Shown in pieces: positions 19,953 to 30,947 of a stretch of DNA of 64,000 bases (the stretch's first letter is position 1; the number at the start of each line of letters is the position of its first letter). The notes beneath the pieces are model-generated. The model was not told the DNA's origin. It ran no database searches and worked only from the letters and a program-made list of their open reading frames with translations. The stretch is from Nitzschia sp. DOCU1 (lineage: Eukaryota > Bacillariophyta > Bacillariophyceae > Bacillariales > Bacillariaceae), in assembly GCA_951394045.1 (NCBI GenBank), contig OX595993.1, forward strand, positions 2,294,001 to 2,358,000, given 5' to 3'. The position numbers were made by a program, and so were the translations under genes.

Positions 19953-21914
19953 TTATCCATTCAACTCTTTGGCGTCCATTTCTGCATCCAGATTTTGCAA
20001 AGCCATACGTTCTTCAGGTTCCATTGCAGCATCCAACAACGAGTCGCGCTTCTTGACTAACTGAGCAAAGGAATCCAACTTGGCCTTGCCAGGTTCCTTG
20101 TCCTTCTTGCTTGTCTTACGGCTCTTTGCACGCCGACGGGTGGAGCCTTCCTTGGAATCCGACTTGGAATCTGACTTGACGGTTTCCTTAGCCTCTTCAC
20201 CATCTTTCGTGGGCGACGTCTTGGACTTGGGGGACTTCTTCGAAGACGAAGTGGACTTTTTCGGCTTTGGGGATTTTGATGTACTACGGGTAGTCGATTT
20301 CACCGGCGAGATTGGCGGTAGCTCCCCTTTTGCAGCCTCTTTCTTTGTAGCATCCTTTTCACCCTTGCTTTTTTTGCTCTTGCTAGTAGGATCTGAAGAT
20401 TTTCGAGAGGACTTTTTCTTCTTTTCCTTCTTGGGCTCTTCGATGATGATCTGCGTTTCTTGAATGGTCCCTTCATGTTTGGCCAGGCATAATTTGCACA
20501 GCATCTGGGCCACCAAGACGATTTTGGTTGGCTGATCCTCTTGGATAAGTCCAGCACACAGCGGGCATTCTTCCTTGGTCTCTGATTTGGACTCGTCCGG
20601 TATTTCCTCAATTTCGTCGTCGGATGGTACGTAGTCTAGCAAACGTGAGCTTGATCCACCGAGTGCAGTCATTGTACTCAAATAAGCTGTCATTGCCATT
20701 GTTGTCTGTACGTTGTGGACCGCTGTCTTGAATGAGCGTGCAAGGGGTGACCCTCTCTGCTTTTTCAAAGGACTCGCCGCGGCAAACGATGCCGCCGCAC
20801 GCGCCCTGTTGGGAGACATGGGAATGGTAGGATCCGTGAGACTTGAAACCGTATTGCCAACTAGCGTGTCGTAGATATCTTCGTCGTCGCTGACAGCTCC
20901 AACGCCACCCCCTGTCTTCTCATCGGTCTCGGATACGTATCCCGCCTCGGGCGGCGGGGGCGGCGGTGGACTACTACTGGTACCTTTTGGTTTAGATGCT
21001 GTCTTGGGTGACGTTTTGGGTGAGGTCTTGGGCGATGTCTTGGGCGCCCCACTTTTCTTCTTCTTCTTTTTGGTGGGCGGCGCCTTTTCTTTGACTTTGC
21101 TTGGCTTGCCAACAGCCTCTTCGTCTGGCTTGGGTGAAATCGATAGGCGAGGATTTCGAGCCGGCAGCACTATTTCCTCTTCGTCATCATTTTGTAATGG
21201 ATCAGTAGCGGATTGGGGCCAAAAGGGTTTCGGTGGCTTGTGATTGTGCTTTTCCAGAGAGGATGCTGACGACGTTGACGACGATGATGATGAACTGTCC
21301 GAATCCGAGTCAGAAGAGGAGGAATCGTCCGATGATGACGACGAAGATGAAGAGCTCGATGAAGAAGAGCTGCCCGATGAGGAAGATGATGAGCTCGAAG
21401 AGTCCGACGACGAGGATGAAGACACTTTCGGCTTTTTCTTCTTTCCTTTTGTCTTGGCTGCCGGCACTCCCTTTACCTTCTCCGCAGTGGTTGAATCAGC
21501 CGCCGGTGCACTGGGGGCTCTGTTTTTGCTCGCCAGAGTCTTTGAAATATCCGAAGTGAACAAATCCATAATGTCTTCGTCTGATATCGTAATCGGTTTG
21601 GGGGCAGGAGCATTTTTCTTGTGAATCGGTGACTCCAGAAACCTCAGAATAACAGTAGGAGGCCAGGCCATGATCTCGTCCAAGCGTTCTGGTGTTCCCT
21701 CTTCTTCTAAGCGTTTCAAGACAACATCTCTGACTTGATCCACCATGGCCTCTTCCTGCTGTTGCATCCGAGCCAGGCGGATATCGGCTTTGCTGTACCA
21801 TAATTTCTTTATCTGCTTCTCGGTGTACTCCCAGCGAGTGGGAATCTCGTGAATGACGTTTTTGGATTCATCAAAGGAAAGGCTCTTCTTTGTCTTCTTT
21901 GGATTCGCCCCCAT
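19953..21914 (-). CDS. Ser/Lys-rich low-complexity protein with a CPLC...CKLC zinc-binding-like element; family not recognised
   Basis: Intronless, 653 aa, starting MGANPKKTKK. The N-terminus (VIHEIPTRWEYTEKQIKKLW, then YSKADI) resembles a short Trp-Tyr-Ser motif seen at the start of many uncharacterised diatom proteins. Next come a Ser run of about 60 residues mixed with Asp, four S-P-K-T-type repeats (TSPKTSPKTSPKT), a Pro run, and an acidic patch. A C-x2-C...C-x2-C element follows (ECPLCAGL, then MLCKLC about 25 residues on), which could hold one zinc ion, and the protein ends in a strongly basic Lys/Ser tail. The composition suggests a disordered nuclear or chromatin-associated protein, but this is inference. 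No catalytic motif seen. Confidence 0.75.
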   Translation of the reverse strand: MGANPKKTKKSLSFDESKNVIHEIPTRWEYTEKQIKKLWYSKADIRLARMQQQEEAMVDQVRDVVLKRLEEEGTPERLDEIMAWPPTVILRFLESPIHKKNAPAPKPITISDEDIMDLFTSDISKTLASKNRAPSAPAADSTTAEKVKGVPAAKTKGKKKKPKVSSSSSSDSSSSSSSSSGSSSSSSSSSSSSSSDDSSSSDSDSDSSSSSSSTSSASSLEKHNHKPPKPFWPQSATDPLQNDDEEEIVLPARNPRLSISPKPDEEAVGKPSKVKEKAPPTKKKKKKSGAPKTSPKTSPKTSPKTASKPKGTSSSPPPPPPPEAGYVSETDEKTGGGVGAVSDDEDIYDTLVGNTVSSLTDPTIPMSPNRARAAASFAAASPLKKQRGSPLARSFKTAVHNVQTTMAMTAYLSTMTALGGSSSRLLDYVPSDDEIEEIPDESKSETKEECPLCAGLIQEDQPTKIVLVAQMLCKLCLAKHEGTIQETQIIIEEPKKEKKKKSSRKSSDPTSKSKKSKGEKDATKKEAAKGELPPISPVKSTTRSTSKSPKPKKSTSSSKKSPKSKTSPTKDGEEAKETVKSDSKSDSKEGSTRRRAKSRKTSKKDKEPGKAKLDSFAQLVKKRDSLLDAAMEPEERMALQNLDAEMDAKELNG

Positions 21915-23407
21915 GGTGACACAGACTCAGCTCTCAAGACGAGTGAGAATGTTGACGAGTCGGATCTTCCTGCTAAAACGGGAATAGAAACTAGCAGAGG
22001 AGAATCGCCACCAGCAGTAACTGCCGCGCGGGAGTTGAGGTTGCAGACTGCGACGATGGGGTGTACTCCCGACTATAGCTAGTAGTACACTTATTGTACA
22101 ACTACCTTTCCTGTCTCGCCGTGCACTTCTCTCATCGCCGTCTCAACCGACGTATCCTCATGGTCATCCGTCGGCGGTAACGATGTCTCCCATTTTTGCT
22201 TTTTTTGGCATCTGGCGTCTGGTCAGGTCATCCGTCCGTCGGTCATTCAAATCAAATCAATCAATTCCCAAGTACTGAAAGAGGCCTGCAGTGATGTCAC
22301 ACCTAGGTAGGGGCCATAATAATACGATACGAAGAAATGGTTTGAAATGTGAAATGACGACAATGCCAAGAATAGGCGGCCGTTGTAGTCAAATATTAAT
22401 ACTGTGCTAACGCAAAAGAAGCAAGTACAAAATGGAAATGGAATAGAGTTTCCTCGCTCACTTTCAGCATGATTCTTCTTCTCCCGGCGGCAGCATCACA
22501 TCGCCGCCCACCACCAGCCGACAAGTGGGGTGTGGATACCCACGGCCGCGCGCTGCTGCCGCTGGGGATGTAAGATTGGTTCCCGATCCCAACTGTCGCT
22601 GGATCTCTTTCTCTCCTGTCTCTACTGGTAATAGTACAACTAGGTAGTAGGAATACAAAATGAGGACTACTAGTATGCCACACTTGTTGCATACCTCGAC
22701 CTCGTCGACAATCTACCGGTAGAGCAGCCGTTAGTAGCTTTCCTACTACCGGCGAGAGCAATGACGCACTGCAATTCTCTTTTCTCCACATTAGCCAGGG
22801 AGTGGATCCAACTTGTTGCACCAGCTGGATAGTTCTTTGCCGGGACCACTCTACTATTCCTCGACGACGAGAAGAACTTAGACTCTTGCTGCTTCTGCAA
22901 CCACATCATTCCAGTGCGAGCGATCAAGATTGGACAAAAAAGTAGCTGCCATTTGGGTTTGGACGCATTGTTCATTCGAAACCTGGCTGCGTCGATGCGA
23001 ACTTTACATAGAGCTGACGTGCGGTCCTGTCATCTTGAGTACGATATATTGAGGAATCCACACATTTAGAGAAACACAGAAAGGCTTATAAGTGACAAAT
23101 CCAATGTAATGTGCCTTAGGCTGACACGTACGCCATTATCGGGAACTTCGGTCCAGCCTATTGGAAGCAAAAAGCGTGGAATAATATCCAAGTACGAAAT
23201 CTGGTGCGAAATCGGAGGAGTGCTTCTGCGCGAAAAAAGGAACTAATGTGCCACCGAGACACTTGACATGTACGCAGGACGCTCCTCATCCTCAAATCGA
23301 ACGAGATTCGTTTCTCACAACAACACAACCAGAAAAGCACATCCAGATTGTAGCATCCGGCATATAATACCGTCGTTATTATTATTATATTTGTAGGATT
23401 CGGGACG
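21915..23407. other. 1.5-kb intergenic region
   Basis: Promoter side of both flanking genes (divergent). It contains TAGTAGTA-type runs and one TCTACCGGTAGA palindrome at 22713, a 12-mer also found at 10955. The open frames here show no coding character. Confidence 0.4.
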
Positions 23408-24157
23408 ATGAGACGTAACGACCATCCGTTCCATGGTGACAGTTGCTCTCTATCCTCCATTCAGAGCAGCTCATCGTGGTTCCGAGGAGCTCAAGGAGGT
23501 GAATTCGCAAACGAAGGGGGGTCTCTTGATTCCCAGCGAGATACCGTAATGAGAGATCGAAGAACTTACACCGGGGGCCAAATCATGCCGTCTCCTTCAT
23601 TAAGAACTTCAGGTGCCTTTAGGAGAGTACAACCTAGCGACACGACCACCCAGCCAGAGAGCTTAGCCTGGGTTCAACGTCAGGGTTATGAAGCTTACGA
23701 GCGCCAAGCATCACGTGTTGCTTTGGTCTCCACCTCCAACAATGAGTTGATTTCTGAGCGCCCGTACAATCACGTACTCAGATTCAACATGAATCGTCCT
23801 GAAGCTCCACAAAACGATTCAAGCGCTCTCCGTGCACAACAAGAAGTGAATGATAGCGGCGCAAGCCATGCTTTCAGCGAACGGATGAGGATATTGCACA
23901 TCATTAGTTCTGCTCTTGACCTTGTCGACGGTTGTGATGACGATTTCAGTCTCCTCGACGAGCCGAGCCTTGCAGACGAGGAGAGTGTTAACGATAGCTC
24001 GTCAGGCGAAGAAGACAATGGCGCGTCAGTCACCGCCTATCCATCCCAAACAATGATCGGTCATCATTCACATCGATCGTCATCGGCTGCCCACAACCAA
24101 CGCCGCTCTTCCAAGAAGAGAAGCCGCAAGGGTATCTGCTTGTCCCCCAGGCAGTGA
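23408..24157 (+). CDS. Unrecognised 249-aa protein with C-terminal acidic and basic segments
   Basis: Single open frame from ATG 23408 to TGA. Ser/Arg-rich first half, then SERMRILHIISSALDLVDGC and an Asp/Glu-rich stretch (about residues 175-205), ending in a basic tail (NQRRSSKKRSRKG) that could direct nuclear import. The helical block ILHIISSALDLVDG is similar to ILRIIDSAMEVVDG in the small protein ending at 30947, so the two may share a short interaction helix. No known domain recognised. Codon use and charge pattern look genuine. Confidence 0.6.
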   Translation: MRRNDHPFHGDSCSLSSIQSSSSWFRGAQGGEFANEGGSLDSQRDTVMRDRRTYTGGQIMPSPSLRTSGAFRRVQPSDTTTQPESLAWVQRQGYEAYERQASRVALVSTSNNELISERPYNHVLRFNMNRPEAPQNDSSALRAQQEVNDSGASHAFSERMRILHIISSALDLVDGCDDDFSLLDEPSLADEESVNDSSSGEEDNGASVTAYPSQTMIGHHSHRSSSAAHNQRRSSKKRSRKGICLSPRQ

Positions 24158-25769
24158 CATGATGAGAGTGCATCACATGTCCTATCTTTACAATACCCAC
24201 ACCAGTTGCACAAACCATTTTGACCTTGTTGTAAACGAGTTCAACTTTCGTCTTCATTGGAAGAAGAACGAACTCGTTGTCGGGAAGGCGCCACCGCTCC
24301 TTTCACCCCCGCCCCATTATCACGCTGTTACAGTTTTCATTCAAAAGAAGATGCTTCACCGTCTGTATACCGGTAGTCATTTGGATAACGATAATCCTAA
24401 GATCATGATACTCACCAACTGTTAACTAATAGTAGGTTGACGCTAGTCCTTTCAGACAATGATGAATGGCTCCTAGAGCCTTCATTAGCGGCATTTGCAA
24501 CACTGCTTTTTTGAATTGTGATGGTAGAGCCGATCGTCTTTCGGCGTCGCCTTTGGCTCCAGAGCTAATAGTTCCCAGTGGTGCCTGGTTCGTTTTACTA
24601 TTCAACTACAGAGAAATTCAAACTCCTTCCCAAACCGCACAAAGTGATGTGCATGCGGCCAATGACGATATTTATCGGTGATGCCACGGAGCCATCTAAT
24701 TTTGTAGCATGCCCGGATTTTGTGGCGGGAAATCAATCCTTGGACCAATCAACGAGAATTCGAGTGCTTGCTGACGGCGCAACCATATGTAACTACAAAA
24801 ACGCATCACCCGTGCGTCAGTGATCCGGGCATATCTAATGTCATTGAGGCCCCAATGCTATCTATGCCACACAGGAATTAGTAGGGGAGATACGGGGAGC
24901 ATTGGGTGGTTCGGATGGAGATGGGGAGCGGATTGTGCCAAAGTGGATTGAGGCATAAGAGATTGCAATGACGTTCGATGACGCAAATGAAGGTAGAACT
25001 TGGCGTAAGTTCTCGATGGATGGCATTGCCGAGCCAACTACCGTCACTATTTTTATCGCTTCCCAGAATTCTGTGGCAGAAAATCATTCCTCCATCAATC
25101 CACCAATTAGGAGAATTAGAACTGGTACTGGGTTTTTGCAAAGCGCCAACAAACCTCTTGGAACTTTGTGTGTACCAAATGGCATGCGTTTCGGCGCAAC
25201 TCGTAGGACCTTCTCACGAACCCCTACCGGTAGTTGAGGCTTGAAGGATATCAATGCCATAGATAGGAATTGGTAGTGACGGCACGTGCAGGAACTGTTG
25301 CTATCGAGATGGCGGAGCCCATAGTGTCAAACTGGATTGAACTGGAAATGACGTTCGGAGTGACGCGGAATTGGATGACGAAACGTTTGGGACTGCGCAG
25401 CGCGAGGCGTGTGGTGGAAGCAAGATATCCCCACCACCGATCTTTGGCCGAACTATTACGAGGTCCGCGAAGCTAGACCTCACGGTCTCCGCCGGCAAAC
25501 GATCCACGTGACTAAAACGGGAAAGGAGGAATGTGATTTCAGGGGAGTCAATCGCCGGGGAATCCAACAAAAGGGGTCAATCGTGTGTTCGGCGAGGAAA
25601 AAAAGGCGGAACAGAAGTCAAAAGATACTCCCTCTTTTCATGCTCATCGGCGACACAAGGCACGGGCTTCGCTGGTTTCGTGCTCATTTGAAGGGAGTTG
25701 AACCTTCTTTCGATTGTTTGTTGTTCACTGCAGGTTCCATTCGTACACAGAAAACGAATCTACTATACC
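24158..25769. other. 1.6-kb intergenic region with degenerate repeats
   Basis: No gene supported. 24825-25070 and 25230-25385 share diverged pieces (AATGC-ATCTATGCC and AATGCCATAGATAGGAATT; GTGGATTGAG...AATGACGTTCG and CTGGATTGAACTGGAAATGACGTTCG), suggesting an old local duplication. TACCGGTA occurs at 24368 and 25225. Confidence 0.4.
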
Positions 25770-26201
25770 ATGGCAAGCCTTTCACCCAAGAACAACAGCA
25801 AAGGAGGCCTCCGCGGCTGGCTCTCTGGCATGAGCGAGGATTCCAGGAACGAGAGACTCTCCTCGACGAGCGACCACAGCAGCATGGCCCTGAGTGCCGC
25901 TTCTAGTTCTACACGGACGGCCGATTTGCACTATGGCTCCAACTTGCAGACATGTGCCGAAGAGTCGTCGCCATTGGCGGATTGGAAGTCCAATCTAGCC
26001 AAGATTGGACGCAATGTCCAACAAAATTGGATGCAAGGCAAAAACACTAAAAAGACCATGCTGCAACGACAGTGGTCGCAACAGAATCAGTTCAATTTAC
26101 AATCCAACGCTGCCTCAACGCGATATTTGGATGGCAATGCGCCCCGGCGATCAATTACAGAGTCCAGGAACAGCAGCAGCTTGAGCGACTGGAGCGAATA
26201 A
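25770..26201 (+). CDS. Small Ser/Asn/Gln-rich protein, 143 aa, unrecognised
   Basis: Start chosen at ATG 25770, which sits in a strong context (TACCATGGCA) and gives MASLSPKNNSKGGLRGWLSG. The same frame extends upstream without a better start. The protein is hydrophilic, with a Trp-containing segment (DWKSNLAKIGRNVQQNWMQG) predicted to be helical and an end (SSSLSDWSE) rich in potential phosphorylation sites. No domain or targeting signal recognised. Confidence 0.5.
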   Translation: MASLSPKNNSKGGLRGWLSGMSEDSRNERLSSTSDHSSMALSAASSSTRTADLHYGSNLQTCAEESSPLADWKSNLAKIGRNVQQNWMQGKNTKKTMLQRQWSQQNQFNLQSNAASTRYLDGNAPRRSITESRNSSSLSDWSE

Positions 26202-26690
26202 ACTTGCCGGAATGCACTATGAAGTGGGGCGTAAGGGTCGTATGTGCTGCTGCTGTAATTGATGAAAGGATTCCTCAAGCGCACCTCAAGTGCTGACCGC
26301 GGAAATAGAGTACTAGAGCGAGTATCTACTTTTACATTAATGTACATATGAATTTGAATCTTTCCTCTCTACTACCAAACGTCGCGGGTACGATAGTACT
26401 CTAAATTACAAACAGGTGACAACTAAACGGAATGGTAAAAATGTCTGAAAAACTGAATGGTCTCCAATTCTTTAGCCATTTACAATGGTGTCTCGGTTCT
26501 TGTTAATCATCTACTAATATAGGGCTTGCGAGACTGTCCTAGGTGGTTGGCATCGCCTCGGCAAACAAAGCGATCCATCCACTCTTGGATCCTCAAGGTA
26601 GGTGCTGTTGCCGGAGAGCGCGTACTCTTTGCTGCTTTGACTATAACTATAATCGCTAGAGTAAAAGTTCAATCCCCCCAAAGTCAAGTG
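26202..26690. other. Intergenic between convergent genes
   Basis: 489 bp between the end of the small plus-strand gene and the end of NPRL2. Nothing recognised. Confidence 0.4.
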
Positions 26691-29335
26691 CTAAATATCG
26701 GGCCGTTCGGCATACAAGCAAATAACTTTGCGCTTGCCGTACTTTTCGACCACATCCACCAGTTGACGAAAGGGAAGCTCCATGATGCAGGCCAATTCGT
26801 CGTCGCATCGCGTCCCATCCATTCGGCTGGCTACCGATTGTGCCAAGGAATAACCCTTTTGAGTCTTTTGATTACTGCTACCGTTGCCGTTGCTATTTGA
26901 AGCTCCGGTATTGTGATGGACTGACGTTGAGTTACCACCACTATTGTGGAAATGAACTTCGGGAGTTGACTCCGTCATTGGCTGAGTTTGATGCACTGCT
27001 GCTGCATTCGATAGAGATGGTGGCGGGTCAGGAAAGGCATACGGAAAACACGGATAGGCGTGGATTCGAGTAATCAGACCATGTATCAAGCCGAACGTGA
27101 CAAAACGGCGATGATCAATTTGTCGGAAAAAATCATTCCAATCCATTAACAGCGACGGCGTATCTTTTCCGGACTTGATGTTGTTGTCACTGCTGGCGGT
27201 TACGTTGCCGGTGCGTCGAAGTCGTTCCAAATGGAACGATTCCAAAGGTGACAACGCTAGGGAATCCACCACGGACATGCCCGTGTGTCCACCATCGTCC
27301 GTAAACGCTTCCGAAATGGTCCCTTTTCGGTTCGAATAATTCGGAGTATTATGTCTTGTGGCACCATGCCGACCCAAAGTGGCCGACGGTGGTTGCTGGG
27401 ATTGTAAATTTGGCACTGCCACTCCCGATGGCGGCGGTACGTCTTGTGTCAAGGCCAGCCATAAATCTCCAAACGACAAGTTGCGACTGCAGGCGCAATA
27501 GAGTTCGGCAATGCCGGACTTGAATAGCCGAAGATTAGCATTGGCCGTCGAATTAGTAGCTGTAGTAGTTTTGTTTCCTAACGCTGCCGAGGATTCCTTT
27601 TCCAAGGAATTTGTGGCCGCTGCCGCCATCATGGCAAATCGAAAATTGGAACTCCGTTGACTTGCAGCAGCATTCATGCTACCCACAACACCCCCGCCCA
27701 TCAGAATGTTTCCTCTAGGCGGATAAGATGATGATGGAGTGAATCCAAAATAGGAAGAAGAGTGTGGACTTCCCATGACGGGTAGGTGTGTTGGATGGGT
27801 GGAGGCATCACTTCCAGCCGAAGCCATGCCCACACTACTATTGTTCAACAGCATACTTGTCCCGCTGACTGTACCACCCGCATATGATGCATGTGGATTT
27901 GGTGATCCGGGAGCGATGTTATTTGGTACAGCCGCAGTAGCAGCAGGATGCTGTCCGACCAAAAGAGGGGTCGCCAAACTCGTCGTCCCTCGTTTCCAAC
28001 AAAATTCCAAAGCTTCGAGCAATAATTTTGGTTCCTTACCCGCCAACATGGCTGTAGCACGGGGTGTAAACTCGTATCGATTGGAATAGTTGAATGGACT
28101 CACGAGCGCAATGACTCCATGATGTTTGAGCACACGTAAACACGCCCGTACCATTTCCAAGTCGACTTCGGCTTTGAGAGAAATTTGTCGGGCGTTGGTA
28201 ACTCCATCGATATGTAGAATGACCCAATTAATTGCCAGGTCCCAGTCATACTTGAATAACAAGATATATCAGTATCAGAACAAACAAAAAGTGCGTTTCT
28301 CGCTGCCAGTCTTCTTACCATTTGTAGTTGTATATCCCGCCGCAATAGGATTGGAACCTGATGATCATGAACAGGCGACGTTTCGGGCTTGGGTGGATGA
28401 TACAATTTCAAATGTAATGCATTGGATCGACTCAGTAACAAATTGCATTCCCATTCCGAACTATTGAGTGACAATAACACTCGCTCTAGCAAGGTTTGCA
28501 ACTTTGGTCTCTGTTTCTCGGACGTTAAGAATCGGGATTCCTCTTCCATGGCCTGCAAGGTTACTGCTAGTTTCGAAAGAAGTGGTCGAAAGGGAGCGGG
28601 ATCTGCAGCACGTCTCAGCACAAATCCGACGGAAAATAAATGAGCATTGCGTTCGTAGCGAGCATTGGTAATCATGGTGGGTCGGGTCATGACGTGCCAG
28701 GAATGTGTCGAAAGTGTAATGATTTTGGAGGTTAGTTCGGCTCCAGTGATAATGTATTCACTCGTGGAATCAAAAATGGACAATCCTGAAGCAACAGCTG
28801 AAGCTGGGGCTGCTGCCGGGGCCGACGGATGTGATGGTGCTGCAGGGACAGCAGCTGGGGCATCAACATCAGCGAAAATCGAAGGATCGGTTAACGCCGA
28901 GAACGGGTCGACGGTAGGATTTCCTGATGCGGATGCCGAGGATAGTGATGATGCCGGCTCGTTTATGCTAGATGACGACGTGGACGTCCGAGCCCCGTCA
29001 TCTTTGGCAAGCGGAATCGAATCGTCATTGACGGGAGCCGCAACGACGTCTTCCTTGTGACTGCTGGATAATTCTTGAAAGGTTCTCGCCAGCAAGTCTT
29101 GAATCTTTTCTGTCGAAATGTCGATATCTTGATCCATGAACCCTTTGGGAGTTTGAAAACTCACCACAGGTCCCTTCTTAATGTCAAACTCCGAATAAAA
29201 GCAACAAAACAGAGGACACTTCGAGGGAGGCTTGGGGGCGACGGGAGGGAAAAACGCAGATGCCGACGAGGTGTTCGATGGTAACGAGTCATTGCTATTT
29301 TCCAGCAGCGTCTCCAAAAGAACTTTGGACGGCAT
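26691..29335 (-). CDS. NPRL2: NPRL2 / nitrogen permease regulator 2 homologue (GATOR1 subunit), two exons
   Basis: Exons 29335-28319 and 28250-26691, 858 aa; the intron 28318-28251 (68 bp) begins GTAAGA and ends TCAAG. NPR2 with NPR3 and DEPDC5 forms GATOR1, which restrains TORC1 when amino acids are short. The N-terminal longin-like part has CCFYSEFDIKKGPVVSFQTP, matching the usual IFFSEF..TLGPKI. Exon 1 ends LLRRDIQLQM and exon 2 continues YDWDLAINWVILHIDGV, the conserved W-D-L-T...I-DG block, then VRACLRVLKHHGVIALVSPF and YSNRYEFTP. The end (RCDDELACIMELPFRQLVDV, VICLYAERPDI) matches the family C-terminus. NPR2 proteins are often 380-600 aa; the extra length is Ser/Ala/Pro and Asn/Ser/Thr-rich insertions in both halves. 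Confidence 0.88.
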
Positions 29336-30395
29336 TCTCGTTGTTTAGGACGAAACAAAGAAACACATTCTCTATCAACTAGCTGGCCTCGCTAGAACAG
29401 AAGATGTTCTTATTGACGATATGATGTATGTTATGCCGCAACTTCCGTTGTCACCACCGCTCCGCTTTTTTGGATCGGGCACCGCCGCCATTTGTTATGT
29501 TGGTTTGGAATCTTCCGCTTGTAGTCAAATTGATCGACCATTTCACACCTTCTTTTTCATTTTGTTCGACTTCTTCGATCATAATCACCTGGTGATGACG
29601 TCGTTTCCCTAATAACAGGAGGACCCCATCGATCATTCGCTCGCGCGCTCACAGGCTAGCAGGGGGAGCGTACGCGCGCTCATAAGTGAAAGTTGACTTT
29701 TGTTGGGGCCACCGAATATCAGGACATAGTCAGCAGACGTGGCGTTAAAAGAAGCGCACAACAACAGAATTTTTCTAAGTGTTCGTGATCGCAGTTGTTT
29801 AGTGTTGTTTATAAAAGGAATGTTAACAAAATTCTCTTCTATTCTTGGTTTGTCTGGAGGCGATTGTAAGAGCCCTCCCATCTGAAGAACCCCACTTCTT
29901 CCTAACGGCACTGAACTGCAATAAATTGTGCGAATCCCGCGATGCTTCTGGCAGTCGGCGGGGGCGGTTTGCTGATTTTGTATAAATGCTGGTGGGAGAA
30001 TGGGAGTGGTGCGTCGACATTCTAGGTCAGAAAAAGCTCCTCTAGAATTGCCCCATGCATTACCTTTATGTGGTGGTAACGACACAAATACTACCAGTAT
30101 CCCAGCTCTCCTTTGTCCTTATTTAAGCCTTTTTGTGGCTTCAACCTTGTCGTGGGGTTCGTCAGAAACCACCTACGAATATCAATGATGGTTAGCTCTG
30201 CCCGAATGGGATGCCCGAATACATAAATTCATCTGGTCTGGTTGCTAATAGCTAGAGGGTTCTGCAGGAAAAAGCATCCCCACAAACCCAATCCCTCCAG
30301 CCAATCGATAGAACGAAGCCAAGATGCCAACAGGCAGTATTCTGCTATTCCATTAGCGCAAAGTCCCATATCAGAAAACCCCAGATGCAGCGTTA
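29336..30395. other. 1.06-kb intergenic region between divergent genes
   Basis: NPRL2 promoter to the left, small-protein promoter to the right. Open frames here have no coding character. Nothing else recognised. Confidence 0.4.
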
Positions 30396-30947
30396 ATGAA
30401 GCTTTCTCACAGCACATCCATCACCATGACACAATCGTTTGCCCTATGTACGTCTTCCGCCAATGATTCCGAGATCAGAGACGATGGAAACGACGAAGCA
30501 GATCACGAAATAAGACAAGAAGATCCACGGTCTGCCGATCGGAATCCACATATCGGCGAAGGGTCTGCACACCACCATCATGCATTCCCTCATCAACACA
30601 TCCTCCAAAGTGGCAGGAATCCCTACATCCTGCGCCCCTTCCTGCCAACATCGCTTCTCAGTGCTTCCACCATCCTTCTTCCTCCGCTGCCGTTCCACAG
30701 CAACTCACGAACGCTGGATTCGGATCCAATCTTTGGAGGTTCTTCCTTTCCCGGAGGGTCGCGGCAGCGTTCGTCTTTTCCTAATCGTTTACACCACCAG
30801 TCCATCAGCCATAGCACTCCTCATACTACTACTGGACACAACTCCTCCGATTTCCTTCGTATCCGACAAGAAGCAACCAGGCAAGAAATTTTGAGAATCA
30901 TCGATTCGGCAATGGAAGTTGTTGATGGTGATGATGAAGAGTGGTAA
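30396..30947 (+). CDS. Unrecognised 183-aa protein with C-terminal helical motif
   Basis: Open frame from ATG 30396; the second in-frame ATG at 30426 (CACCATGAC) has a better context and may be the true start. Low-complexity His/Ser/Pro-rich body, then a conserved-looking C-terminus, RQEATRQEILRIIDSAMEVV followed by DGDDEEW. This block resembles RMRILHIISSALDLVDG in the 249-aa protein at 23408-24157, although the rest differs. No domain recognised. Confidence 0.5.
   Translation: MKLSHSTSITMTQSFALCTSSANDSEIRDDGNDEADHEIRQEDPRSADRNPHIGEGSAHHHHAFPHQHILQSGRNPYILRPFLPTSLLSASTILLPPLPFHSNSRTLDSDPIFGGSSFPGGSRQRSSFPNRLHHQSISHSTPHTTTGHNSSDFLRIRQEATRQEILRIIDSAMEVVDGDDEEW

Noticed and set aside
22396..22975. 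Minus-strand frames in the 22-23 kb gap
   Set aside because: Mixed composition with no domain. They cover a TACCGGTAG-containing intergenic stretch.
25409..25906. 165-codon plus-strand frame overlapping the small Ser-rich gene
   Set aside because: Arg/Gln-rich with no start context. The overlapping frame with a TACCATGGCA start is better supported.
29633..30085. 150-codon minus-strand frame upstream of NPRL2
   Set aside because: No conserved-looking segment, and it overlaps the presumed promoters of two divergent genes.
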